A stretch of 64,000 nt of DNA from CBFHND01 sp965657085. GTDB taxonomy: Bacteria > Pseudomonadota > Alphaproteobacteria > Rhodobacterales > Rhodobacteraceae. Position numbers and translations under genes: made by a program. The notes under the pieces are model-generated. The model saw only the letters and a program-made list of their open reading frames with translations, ran no database searches and was not told the DNA's origin. This document shows, piece by piece, positions 15,405-24,431 of the stretch (positions within the stretch are counted from its first letter, which is position 1; the number at the start of each line of letters is the position of its first letter). The stretch is from the NCBI GenBank assembly GCA_965657085.1, contig CBFHND010000017.1, positions 1 to 64,000 of the forward strand, written 5' to 3'.

Positions 15405-17188
15405 TCCGCACACCGCTGCGCCCCCTTGCGCGTATCCTGCGCGCCCGTGAAGTGGGCGAAAACCCCGATGCCATCGAGCGCGAGAACAAGCGCATCCGCC
15501 ACGAAGAAATGCGCGACCGGATGCGCGCGCGGGCCGAGGGCCGGCTGTTGGTGCTGGGGCTGTTTTTTCTCTGTGCGTTTTCCGTGGTAGGCGCGCGTAT
15601 GGGCCTTTTGGCCATATCCGAACCCACGGAGCCGCGCGCGAGCGCGCCGGGGTCTGTCATCAGCGCGGCCCGCGCCGACATCGTCGACCGCAACGGGCGG
15701 CTCTTGGCCACCAATTTTGAAACCCACGCGCTTTACGCCCAACCCACCCAGATGATCGATGCCGAAAACTCCGCCAATCAGCTGGTAAAGATCTTTCCGG
15801 ACCTGGACCGCGACCGGTTGATCAAGGATTTCACGGGCAAGCGCAAGTTCCTGTGGATCAAGAAGAAAATCAGCCCCGAACAGATGCAGGCCGTGCACGA
15901 GATCGGTGATCCGGGCCTGTTGTTTGGCCCGCGCGACATGCGCCTTTATCCCAACGGAAAGCTCGCGGCGCACGTGCTGGGCGGTGCGTCTTTTGGCAAA
16001 GAGGGGGTGAGTGCGGCCGAGGTTATCGGCGTCGCGGGGGTCGAGAAATACTTTGACGACTACCTGCGCGATCCCGCCAATGCGGGCCGTCCGTTGCAAC
16101 TGTCTTTGGACCTGACCGTTCAGGCCGCCGCCGAACGTGTGCTTTGGGGCGGTATGAAGCTGATGAATGCCAAGGGGGCGACATCCGTCTTGATGGATGC
16201 GCACACGGGCGAGGTTGTGTCGGTCGTGAGCCTGCCCAGCTTCGATCCCAATGACCGTCCGCGCCCCGCCACCACCGGGGATCAATCCGACAGCCCGCTT
16301 TTCAATCGTTCGGTGCAGGGGGTTTACGAGCTTGGCTCGGCCTTCAAGATTTTCACCGCCGCACAGGCGGTTGATCTGGGGCTGGTGAACCCCTCGACCC
16401 AGATCAACACCGCAGGACCGATGCGCGTGGGCGGCTTTCCCATCGGAGAGTTCCGCAACAAGAACTACGGCACGCTGAGTGTGACCGACATTATCGTGAA
16501 GTCCTCCAACCGCGGCACAGGGCGCATGGCGCTGCAGATCGGTCCAAAGCGGCAGAAGGAATTTCTGCAGGGATTGGGCTTTTTCGAAGCGACGCCTTTC
16601 GAGATTGTCGAGGCGGCGACCGGCAAGCCGTTGTTGCCCAAACGCTGGACCGACCTGAGTGCGGTGACGATTTCATATGGCCACGGGCTGTCGTCTTCAC
16701 CCATGCATCTGGCCGCTGGCTATGCTGCGATTGCCAACGGGGGCCATGCGGTCAAACCGACGATCCTGCGGCGCGGAAGGGTTGAGCCCGGTCCGCGCGT
16801 AATGAGCGAAGGGGCAGCACAGGCCGCACGGCGCATGTTGCGCAAGGTGGTCAGTGAAGGCACCGCCAGCTTTGGCGAGGTTCCGGGCTATGCGGTGGGC
16901 GGCAAGACCGGCACCGCCGACAAGCCCAAGCCGCGCGGCGGCTACTACGATGACAAGGTGATCGCCACCTTCGCCAGCATCTTTCCCGCCCATGATCCCA
17001 AATACGTGCTGATCGTGACCCTTGATGAACCCGTCGACACCACGGGCGACGAACCACGTCGCACCGCGGGTTGGACCGCCGTGCCGGTCGCCGCCGAGAT
17101 GATCCGCCGCGTTGCCCCGCTTTTGGGTCTGCGTCCGACCGTTGAACCCCGCGCCTTGGCTGATATAACGCTGACAAGCTCGAACTAG
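15401..17188 (+). CDS. ftsI: Septal peptidoglycan transpeptidase FtsI (PBP3)
   Basis: Class B penicillin-binding protein that cross-links septal peptidoglycan together with FtsW. The 595 aa comprise a charged cytoplasmic start, one membrane segment (about 49-68), a pedestal domain, and the transpeptidase domain with all three active-site motifs: S313-A-F-K (usual STFK), S368-S-N370 and K502-T-G. The long cytoplasmic N-terminus (about 48 residues, basic) is typical of alphaproteobacteria. Start overlaps the ftsL stop by ATGA. Twenty-one bases separate it from murE. Confidence 0.97.
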   Translation: MIRTPLRPLARILRAREVGENPDAIERENKRIRHEEMRDRMRARAEGRLLVLGLFFLCAFSVVGARMGLLAISEPTEPRASAPGSVISAARADIVDRNGRLLATNFETHALYAQPTQMIDAENSANQLVKIFPDLDRDRLIKDFTGKRKFLWIKKKISPEQMQAVHEIGDPGLLFGPRDMRLYPNGKLAAHVLGGASFGKEGVSAAEVIGVAGVEKYFDDYLRDPANAGRPLQLSLDLTVQAAAERVLWGGMKLMNAKGATSVLMDAHTGEVVSVVSLPSFDPNDRPRPATTGDQSDSPLFNRSVQGVYELGSAFKIFTAAQAVDLGLVNPSTQINTAGPMRVGGFPIGEFRNKNYGTLSVTDIIVKSSNRGTGRMALQIGPKRQKEFLQGLGFFEATPFEIVEAATGKPLLPKRWTDLSAVTISYGHGLSSSPMHLAAGYAAIANGGHAVKPTILRRGRVEPGPRVMSEGAAQAARRMLRKVVSEGTASFGEVPGYAVGGKTGTADKPKPRGGYYDDKVIATFASIFPAHDPKYVLIVTLDEPVDTTGDEPRRTAGWTAVPVAAEMIRRVAPLLGLRPTVEPRALADITLTSSN

Positions 17189-17209
17189 GGGCATGAAGGC
17201 ACAGGCGAC

Positions 17210-18691
17210 ATGGGCGATCAGGCAAAACCACTTTCATCTCTGGGCCTGACCGCACGGTCGGGGGCCAATCCACAGATCACCGGGCTGGCCGTGGACAACC
17301 GCAAGGTCGAGGCCGGTTACCTCTTTGCCGCAATGCCGGGAAGCCGCGTGCATGGCGCGCGCTTTGTGCCCGATGCGCTGGACCGTGGGGCCGCTGCGAT
17401 CCTGACAGATGCCGAAGGCGCGGCGATGGCGTCCGAGGCGCTGGCCGCATCGGGGGCCGCACTGGTTCTGACCGATGCCCCCCGCGAGGCGCTGTCGCGC
17501 ACCGCCGCCCTGTGGTTCGGGGCGCAACCGGCCACCATGATCGCGGTGACCGGGACCAACGGAAAAACCTCCGTCAGCACCTTCGTACGCCAGATTTGGC
17601 AGGAACTGGAGCTGCCAGCAGTCAACCTTGGCACCACCGGTGTCGAAGGCGCATGGAGCGCGCCGCTGGCCCACACCACGCCCGAGCCGATCACCCTGCA
17701 CCACACACTGGCGCAGGCGGTTGAAAACGGGATCACCCATGCCGCGATGGAGGCATCAAGCCACGGGCTGGACCAGCGCCGCCTTGATGGGGTGACGCTG
17801 ACTGCGGCGGGGTTCACCAATTTCACCCAGGACCATCTGGACTACCACGAAACCTTCGAGGCCTATTTCGACGCCAAGGCCGGGTTGTTTGCGCGGGTGC
17901 TGCCCGAGGACGGCACGGCGGTGATCAACATCGATGATGCGCGCGGCGTGGACATGGCCGCCATCGCAACCGCGCGCGGCCAAAAGGTGATGACCGTAGG
18001 GCGCAGCGGGGCTGATCTTCTGCTGGCGGGCCAGCGGATGGATGCCACGGGGCAAGACCTGCGGATCGAATACAAGGGCAAGGCGCATCAGGTGCGGCTG
18101 AACCTCATCGGCGATTTTCAGGCTGACAACGTGCTGCTTGCGGCTGGGTTGGTCATCGTCTGCGGGGCGGAGCCCAGCGATGTCTTTGATACATTGACCC
18201 ACCTGACGACCGTGCGGGGGCGTATGCAACTGGCCGCGACCCGCGCGAACGGGGCCGCCGTCTTCGTCGATTACGCCCATACGCCTGACGCCGTTGGAAC
18301 CGCCCTGCGCGCCATGCGCCCGCACGTGATGGGCCGTCTGATGGCGGTCGTGGGTGCCGGTGGCGACCGCGATGCGGGCAAGCGGCCCCTGATGGGGCAG
18401 GCGGCCTGCGTCCACGCGGATACCGTCTTTGTCACAGATGACAACCCGCGTTCCGAAGACCCGGCGCTGATCCGCGCGGCGGTCATGGCGGGCTGCCCAT
18501 CGGCCACCGAAGTGGGCGACCGCGCCGAAGCGATCCTGCGCGCCATCGACGCGCTGGGGCCGGGGGATGCGTTGTTGATTGCAGGCAAGGGCCATGAAAC
18601 CGGGCAGATCGTTGGCGATGACATCCTGCCCTTTGACGATGTGGAACAGGCCAGCGTCGCTGTGGCCGCATTGGAAGGACGATTGGCATGA
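17210..18691 (+). CDS. murE: UDP-MurNAc-L-Ala-D-Glu--meso-diaminopimelate ligase
   Basis: Adds meso-diaminopimelate to the peptidoglycan precursor in the cytoplasm. The 493-aa Mur ligase has the ATP loop GTNGKTS (115-121) and the D411-N-P-R414 motif that marks specificity for meso-DAP rather than lysine, as expected for a Gram-negative wall. The start at 17210 is preceded by GAAGG. Its stop overlaps the murF start by ATGA. Confidence 0.97.
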   Translation: MGDQAKPLSSLGLTARSGANPQITGLAVDNRKVEAGYLFAAMPGSRVHGARFVPDALDRGAAAILTDAEGAAMASEALAASGAALVLTDAPREALSRTAALWFGAQPATMIAVTGTNGKTSVSTFVRQIWQELELPAVNLGTTGVEGAWSAPLAHTTPEPITLHHTLAQAVENGITHAAMEASSHGLDQRRLDGVTLTAAGFTNFTQDHLDYHETFEAYFDAKAGLFARVLPEDGTAVINIDDARGVDMAAIATARGQKVMTVGRSGADLLLAGQRMDATGQDLRIEYKGKAHQVRLNLIGDFQADNVLLAAGLVIVCGAEPSDVFDTLTHLTTVRGRMQLAATRANGAAVFVDYAHTPDAVGTALRAMRPHVMGRLMAVVGAGGDRDAGKRPLMGQAACVHADTVFVTDDNPRSEDPALIRAAVMAGCPSATEVGDRAEAILRAIDALGPGDALLIAGKGHETGQIVGDDILPFDDVEQASVAVAALEGRLA

Positions 18692-20121
18692 CCCTGTGGA
18701 CCGCCGCCGACGCCGCCGCCGCCACGGGCGGGCGCGCAACGACCGATTGGGCCGCAACCGGCGTCAGCATCGATACCCGCACCTTGCAGCCCGGCGATTT
18801 GTTCGTGGCCCTTCAGGCGGCGCGCGACGGCCATGATTTCGTGGCCCAGGCGCTTGAGGCCGGGGCCGGAGCCGCATTGGTGTCGCGTATCCCGGATGGT
18901 GTGGCGGACACCGCACCCCTGCTGGTGGTGCCCGATGTGTTGGCCGCACTGGAGGATCTGGGCCGGGCCGGGCGCGCGCGCACCGCGGCGCGGGTGGTGG
19001 CGATCACCGGCAGTGTCGGCAAGACCTCGACCAAGGAAATGCTGCGCGCAATCCTGTCGGATCAGGGGCGCACCCATGCCTCTGTGGCCAGCTACAACAA
19101 CCATTGGGGCGTGCCGCTGACCTTGGCGCGCATGCCCATCGACACCGAATACGCGGTGATCGAGATCGGCATGAACCACCCCGGCGAAATCGCCCCGCTT
19201 GCGCGCATGGCGCGCCCGCATGTGGCGCTGATCACCACCGTGGCCGCCGCCCACCTCGAAGCGTTCGACGACATCGCGGGTATCGCGGTGGAAAAGGCAA
19301 GCATCATCGACGGGCTGGAATACGGCGGAAGCGCCATTCTGAACAACGATGTTGACACGGCAGCCATTCTTCAGGCCAAGGCCCATGACGCCAAGCGCAA
19401 GGATGTGGGCTTTGGCTGGAACGGCTTCGACTATGTTTTGAAGGATGTGCAGTTGCAGGACGACACGACCGTGGTGCAGGCCGAGGTCGACGGCACGCCG
19501 CTGATCTACAAGATCGCCGCACCCGGGCGTCATTTCGCGATGAACGGCCTTGGCGCGCTGGCTGCTGCCACGGAATTGGGCGCTGACATGGCGCTGGCCG
19601 CGCAAAGCATCGGGCGCTGGGTCCCCTTCGAAGGGCGTGGCGCGCGCGAGGTCATCACCCTCGATCCGGTTGAAACTCACCTGACCCTGCAATTGATCGA
19701 CGACAGCTACAACGCCAATCCCACCTCCATGGCCGCAGCGCTCGACGTACTGGCCGCCGCCTCGGTCCGCAATGACATTGGACGTGTCAGCAAAGGACGC
19801 CGCATCGCTTTTCTGGGCGATATGAAGGAGTTGGGGCCGGAAGCTGAGGCGTTGCATTCAGGACTGGCCGATCTTGGGGCGATGCAATCGGTGGACAAGG
19901 TGCACTGCGTTGGCCCGCTGATGCGGCACTTGTACGACGCGCTTCCCGATCACCGGCGCGGCCTCTGGACCGAAACATCGCAAGAGATGGTTCAGGGTTT
20001 GCGCGCACGTCTGGACAGTGGCGATGTGGTGCTGGCCAAGGGATCGCTGAGCATGAAATTGGGGCTTGTCGTTGACGCAATCCGCAAAATGGGCCATCCG
20101 GTGGAAAACGCCGACACCTGA
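18688..20121 (+). CDS. murF: UDP-MurNAc-tripeptide--D-Ala-D-Ala ligase
   Basis: Final cytoplasmic ligase of the stem peptide, adding the D-Ala-D-Ala made by Ddl (encoded 11 kb downstream). The 477-aa chain has an N-terminal UDP-binding domain (VSIDTRTLQPGDLFVAL), the ATP loop ITGSVGKTSTKEM and the DDSYNANPTSM motif diagnostic of MurF. Coupled to murE by ATGA; 47 bases separate it from mraY. Confidence 0.97.
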   Translation: MTLWTAADAAAATGGRATTDWAATGVSIDTRTLQPGDLFVALQAARDGHDFVAQALEAGAGAALVSRIPDGVADTAPLLVVPDVLAALEDLGRAGRARTAARVVAITGSVGKTSTKEMLRAILSDQGRTHASVASYNNHWGVPLTLARMPIDTEYAVIEIGMNHPGEIAPLARMARPHVALITTVAAAHLEAFDDIAGIAVEKASIIDGLEYGGSAILNNDVDTAAILQAKAHDAKRKDVGFGWNGFDYVLKDVQLQDDTTVVQAEVDGTPLIYKIAAPGRHFAMNGLGALAAATELGADMALAAQSIGRWVPFEGRGAREVITLDPVETHLTLQLIDDSYNANPTSMAAALDVLAAASVRNDIGRVSKGRRIAFLGDMKELGPEAEALHSGLADLGAMQSVDKVHCVGPLMRHLYDALPDHRRGLWTETSQEMVQGLRARLDSGDVVLAKGSLSMKLGLVVDAIRKMGHPVENADT

Positions 20122-20168
20122 GCAAAAAGCAGGTAGAGGCCACAAGATAATGAGTTGGGACTGCTGAA

Positions 20169-21251
20169 ATGCTCTATTGGTTGACCGCACTGTCGGACGG
20201 TGGCGACTTTTTTAACCTGTTTCGCTACATCACCTTCCGTGCAGGCGGTGCGTTTCTGACCGCATTGCTCTTTGGGTTCATGTTTGGTCGTCCGCTGATC
20301 GCGGTGCTGCGGCGCAAGCAGGGCAAGGGCCAGCCCATCCGCGATGACGGTCCCGAGGGGCACTTCGTCAAGGCGGGTACGCCGACCATGGGCGGGCTGT
20401 TGATCGTGGGGGCGCTACTGACCTCGACACTGCTTTGGGCGCGGCTCGACAACATGTTCATCTGGATCGTTCTGTTCGTGACGGTATCCTTTGCCGCCAT
20501 CGGTTTTGCCGACGATTATGCCAAGGTCAGCAAACAGACCACGGCAGGCGTGCCGGGCAAGGTGCGGCTGCTTCTGGGCTTTGCCATTGCGGGCATCGCG
20601 GCCTATCTGGCGGCCCAATATCACCCCGAAGCCTTGCAAAACAAACTGGCCCTGCCGGTTTTCAAGGACACGCTGATCAACCTTGGGTTCCTGTTCGTAC
20701 CCTTCTCGATCATCGTGATCGTGGGGGCGGCCAATGCGGTCAACCTGACCGATGGTCTGGACGGGCTGGCCATCATGCCCGTGATGATCGCCGCGGGCAC
20801 GCTGGGCATCATCGCCTACGCGGTGGGCCGGGTCGATTTCACCGACTACCTTGATGTGCATTACGTGCCGGGCACCGGTGAAATCCTGATCTTTACCGCT
20901 GGCATCTTCGGCGGTGGCCTTGGGTTCTTGTGGTATAACGCACCGCCCGCTGCCGTCTTCATGGGCGACACCGGGTCGCTGGCTTTGGGTGGCGCGCTGG
21001 GGGCCATTGCCGTGGCTACGAAACACGAACTGGTGCTGGCCATCGTCGGCGGCCTCTTCGTTGTCGAAGCGCTCAGCGTGATCATACAGGTTCTGTATTT
21101 CAAGCGCACGGGCAAGCGCGTGTTCCTGATGGCGCCGATCCACCACCACTATGAGAAAAAGGGCTGGGCCGAGCCGCAGATCGTGATCCGCTTCTGGATC
21201 ATCTCGTTGATCCTCGCGATGATCGGGCTGGCCACGCTCAAGGTGCGGTGA
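20169..21251 (+). CDS. mraY: Phospho-MurNAc-pentapeptide transferase
   Basis: Integral membrane enzyme that joins the MurNAc-pentapeptide to undecaprenyl phosphate, making lipid I. The 360-aa chain is about ten membrane helices and carries the family motifs GTPTMGG, FADDYAKV (catalytic Asp pair region), NLTDGLDGLA and the MAPIHHHYEKKGWAE histidine loop. Length is standard. Its TGA overlaps a GTG that could start the next frame. Confidence 0.97.
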   Translation: MLYWLTALSDGGDFFNLFRYITFRAGGAFLTALLFGFMFGRPLIAVLRRKQGKGQPIRDDGPEGHFVKAGTPTMGGLLIVGALLTSTLLWARLDNMFIWIVLFVTVSFAAIGFADDYAKVSKQTTAGVPGKVRLLLGFAIAGIAAYLAAQYHPEALQNKLALPVFKDTLINLGFLFVPFSIIVIVGAANAVNLTDGLDGLAIMPVMIAAGTLGIIAYAVGRVDFTDYLDVHYVPGTGEILIFTAGIFGGGLGFLWYNAPPAAVFMGDTGSLALGGALGAIAVATKHELVLAIVGGLFVVEALSVIIQVLYFKRTGKRVFLMAPIHHHYEKKGWAEPQIVIRFWIISLILAMIGLATLKVR

Positions 21252-21280
21252 TGATACGCCGGGTCAAGGAACGCCAGGCC

Positions 21281-21649
21281 ATGATTTCGGGCATGAACCC
21301 CGAAGCGCAGGATGGCATCTGGCATTTTGTCGGGGCCGCGGTGGATCATCCGGCACGGTCCAAGGCGCTGGCCACGATCCTTGAGCCGGAAGGGTTGTCG
21401 ATGATCCTCGGTGACGCGGACGCCGCAGCACATGGTTTTGCCCGCGATATGCCGATGGCACAGATCATTCTCAAGGTGAACTCGGCACTGGACGGTGTCG
21501 GCCTCACGGCGGCCGTTGCCGAGACGCTGGCTGATCACGAAATGCCCTGCAATGTTGTTGCGGGTTTTGCGCATGACCACATTTTTGTTCCTGCTGACCG
21601 GGTCAGTGAAGCGGTTGAGCTGTTGATTGAACGCGCAGGTGCGACATGA
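21281..21649 (+). CDS. ACT-domain protein inserted between mraY and murD
   Basis: A 122-aa protein whose C-terminal half (ILKVNSALDGVGLTAAVAETL...CNVVAGFAHDHIFVPADRVSEAVELL) matches the small ACT-domain family once called DUF2241 (paired ACT-like folds, presumed amino-acid or ligand sensors). ATG 21281 is preferred because AAGGA stands ten bases before it; a GTG at 21248 overlapping the mraY stop, ATG 21251 and ATG 21293 are alternatives. The stop overlaps murD (ATGA), so it is translated as part of the wall operon. Ligand and role unknown; not a standard dcw member. Confidence 0.78.
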   Translation: MISGMNPEAQDGIWHFVGAAVDHPARSKALATILEPEGLSMILGDADAAAHGFARDMPMAQIILKVNSALDGVGLTAAVAETLADHEMPCNVVAGFAHDHIFVPADRVSEAVELLIERAGAT

Positions 21650-23046
21650 TCGCAGTCAAAGGATTGTCGGGCGCGACCGTCGCCGTTCTGGGGCTTGGCC
21701 GGTCCGGCCTGTCCGCTGCGCGCGCGTTGCGCGAGGGCGGAGCCACGCCCATCTGCTGGGATGACAACGAAGCCGCCCGTGCCAAGGCCGAGGCGGAGGG
21801 GTTTGCCTGCAAAGCGTTCAAATCCGCAGACGCCTTTGCCAACATCGCGCGCTTGATCGTCAGCCCCGGCATCCCGCATCTTTACCCCGCGCCGAACCCG
21901 GTGATCGCCGCCGCCCAGGAGGCGGGCGTGCCGGTGGACAACGACATCGGCCTTTTCTTCCAGTCCTTCGCCACTTCGGAGTGGGACAGCTTTGACGTTG
22001 CCCCGCAGGTCATCGCTGTGACCGGGTCGAACGGCAAATCGACAACATCGGCGCTTATTCATCACATCATGGAAAGCGTGGGGCGCGACAGCCAGCTTGC
22101 CGGTAACATCGGGCGCGGGGTGCTGGATATCGACCCGGCGCGTGACGGGGGCGTGGTGGTGTTGGAGCTTAGTTCCTACCAGACCGATCTGGCGCGCAGC
22201 CTGACGCCGGATGTGGCGGTGTTCACCAACCTCAGCCCCGATCACCTCGACCGCCATGCAGGCATGGGTGGGTATTTTGCAGCCAAGCGGCGGCTCTTTG
22301 CCGAAGGCGGGCCGGACCGTGCCATCATCGGCGTGGACGAGGACGAGGGGCGGTTTCTGGCCGGGCAACTGGCCGAAGGGCCGACCGATGACCGGGTGAT
22401 CCGCGTGTCGGTGGCGCGCAAGCTGACGGGGCCGGGGTGGCAGGTCTTTGCGCGCAAGGGGTTCCTGTCGGAATACCGAAAGGGCAAGCAGGTGGCGTCG
22501 ATCGACCTGCGCGGGATCGCGGGCCTGCCCGGATCGCACAACCATCAGAACGCCTGCGCCGCTTACGCGGCCTGCCGCACGCTGGGCCTGGCCCCGCGCG
22601 TGATCGAGGCGGCGTTCCACGGTTTCGGCGGTCTGCCGCACCGCAGCCAGTTGATCGCCGAGGCGGATGGCGTGCGTTACGTGAACGACAGCAAGGCCAC
22701 CAACATCGACAGCGCGGCCAAGGCCTTGCAGGCCTTTGAGGACATCCGGTGGATCTGTGGCGGACTTGAGAAAGACGGTGGACTGCAGGCGCTGAACGCG
22801 GTCTCGGGGTCCGTGCGCAAGGCCTATGTGATCGGGCGCGAGGCGGCGCAGTTTGCCATGCAGCTTGAGGTCGAGGCGCAGGTGTGTACCACCATGGCCG
22901 AGGCGGTTGCGGCGGCGATGGCCGATGCGCAGGAGGGCGAGGTCGTGTTGCTGGCCCCGGCAGCGGCCAGCTTTGACCAATACGACAGCTTCGAGAAACG
23001 CGGCGAGGACTTCATTGCCGAAGTGCAGGCGCGGCTAGGGGTTTGA
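21646..23046 (+). CDS. murD: UDP-MurNAc-L-Ala--D-Glu ligase
   Basis: Adds D-glutamate to UDP-MurNAc-L-alanine. The 466 aa contain a Rossmann-like N-terminal UDP-binding domain (VAVLGLGRSGLSAARAL), the ATP loop VTGSNGKSTTSALI and the NLSPDHLDRH and YVNDSKATN motifs of MurD. Slightly longer than the E. coli enzyme (438). Start decided by the ATGA overlap with the ACT-domain gene. Transcription meets the reverse-strand flavoprotein gene 54 bp on, so ftsW downstream probably needs its own promoter. Confidence 0.97.
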   Translation: MIAVKGLSGATVAVLGLGRSGLSAARALREGGATPICWDDNEAARAKAEAEGFACKAFKSADAFANIARLIVSPGIPHLYPAPNPVIAAAQEAGVPVDNDIGLFFQSFATSEWDSFDVAPQVIAVTGSNGKSTTSALIHHIMESVGRDSQLAGNIGRGVLDIDPARDGGVVVLELSSYQTDLARSLTPDVAVFTNLSPDHLDRHAGMGGYFAAKRRLFAEGGPDRAIIGVDEDEGRFLAGQLAEGPTDDRVIRVSVARKLTGPGWQVFARKGFLSEYRKGKQVASIDLRGIAGLPGSHNHQNACAAYAACRTLGLAPRVIEAAFHGFGGLPHRSQLIAEADGVRYVNDSKATNIDSAAKALQAFEDIRWICGGLEKDGGLQALNAVSGSVRKAYVIGREAAQFAMQLEVEAQVCTTMAEAVAAAMADAQEGEVVLLAPAAASFDQYDSFEKRGEDFIAEVQARLGV

Positions 23047-23100
23047 ACTATGACCCGCCTGTCGCGCCAGCGGCAGGCACGCGCCCACCCGTGCGGACGC

Positions 23101-24279
23101 TTACCGCGATGCAATCGCCCGTGCCGCCGCCATGCCCGACGACCACGCCCACTGGAAATTGTACCCACCCAGCCAGCCCGTTACATCCACCGCTTCGCCA
23201 ATAACATATAGCCCCGGCACCGCCTTGGCCTCCATCGTGGTCGAGGACAGCCCGTCGGTGTCGATGCCGCCCAAGGTCACCTCGGCCGTGCGGTAGCCTT
23301 CGGTGCCCGACGGCACCATCTGCCAATCCTGCAAACGGCCAATCAGGGCCTCAAGCGCCTTGTCGGATTGATCCGCCAGATTGCCCTGCATCGGCATATC
23401 GGCGGCCAGATGTTCAACCAGACGCGCAGGCAACAGCGTCGCCAGTTCGGTGGACAGGTTGCGCCGCCCATGCTCCTGCCGCCGCGTGCGCAAAGCCTCG
23501 AACATTTGCGCCTCCGGGTCGAGGTTCAGCGCGATGGGTTGGCCTTCGCGCCAGTAGGACGACGCTTGCAGCACCGCCGGACCGGACAGCCCACGATGGG
23601 TGAACAGCACCGCTTCGTCAAAACTGGTTTCACCCGCACTCACCCGCGCCGGAGCCGCGACACCCGCCAGCGGCGCGAAGCGGTTCTCGGCAAAGGTGAA
23701 GGGCACAAGGGCAGGGCGGGTGTCTGTCACCGCCAGCCCGAATTGCCGCGCAATGTCATAGGCAAGGCCCGTGGCCCCCATCTTGGGAATGGATTTGCCG
23801 CCCGAAGCCAGCACCACGTGGCGCGCCTCAACCGAAACCGCCCCGCTGTCATCCTCCAGCGCCACGCGAAACCCTTCGCCACTGCGCTGAATGTCGCGCA
23901 CGGAAGTCTTCAGCCGCAGATCAACACCCGCCGCCTGCATCAGGTCGCGCAGCATCGCCACGATGTCCTTGGCCGAGGTGTCGCAAAAGAGCTGCCCCAG
24001 AGTCTTTTCATGCCAGGGGATGCCGTGACGGTCCACAAGGTCAATGAAATCCCATTGGGTGTAGCGCGCAAGCGCGGATTTCGCGAAATGCGGATTGGCC
24101 GACAAAAAGGCGTCCGGGCTGCAATACATGTTGGTGAAATTGCACCGCCCACCACCCGAAATGCGGATCTTTTCACCCGGGGCCTTGGCATGGTCGACCA
24201 CCATGACGCGCCCGCCTGCGTGGGCGGCGCACATCATCCCGGCGGCCCCGGCCCCTATGACAAGCGTATCGATCTGCAT
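23101..24279 (-). CDS. BaiN/HI0933-family FAD oxidoreductase
   Basis: A 392-aa NAD(P)/FAD-dependent flavoprotein of the HI0933 (YhiN/BaiN) family. It opens with the dinucleotide motif VIGAGAAGMMCA and has GGGRCNFTN and the FAD-binding C-terminal VTGWLGGYNFQWAWSSGMAAARAIA. The physiological substrate of most members is unknown; one relative acts on bile acids, and others are suspected to act on RNA or sterol-like substrates. It is on the minus strand inside the otherwise plus-strand dcw cluster, between murD and ftsW, and is convergent with murD. No functional link to wall synthesis is evident. Confidence 0.9.
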   Translation of the reverse strand: MQIDTLVIGAGAAGMMCAAHAGGRVMVVDHAKAPGEKIRISGGGRCNFTNMYCSPDAFLSANPHFAKSALARYTQWDFIDLVDRHGIPWHEKTLGQLFCDTSAKDIVAMLRDLMQAAGVDLRLKTSVRDIQRSGEGFRVALEDDSGAVSVEARHVVLASGGKSIPKMGATGLAYDIARQFGLAVTDTRPALVPFTFAENRFAPLAGVAAPARVSAGETSFDEAVLFTHRGLSGPAVLQASSYWREGQPIALNLDPEAQMFEALRTRRQEHGRRNLSTELATLLPARLVEHLAADMPMQGNLADQSDKALEALIGRLQDWQMVPSGTEGYRTAEVTLGGIDTDGLSSTTMEAKAVPGLYVIGEAVDVTGWLGGYNFQWAWSSGMAAARAIASR

Positions 24280-24431
24280 GGGCTGCCCCTGCCTGAATGT
24301 CGGGTCAGCGTCAAGAAACCCGGTGCCGCAGGGGCGGGGCGGAAACGGGCTAGCCCCAAGGCCAATTTGACGCTACAATGACGCTCAGACCCCGCAAAGG
24401 GGCGGTATGAGGCAGTGTTAGGCGGTGTTCC

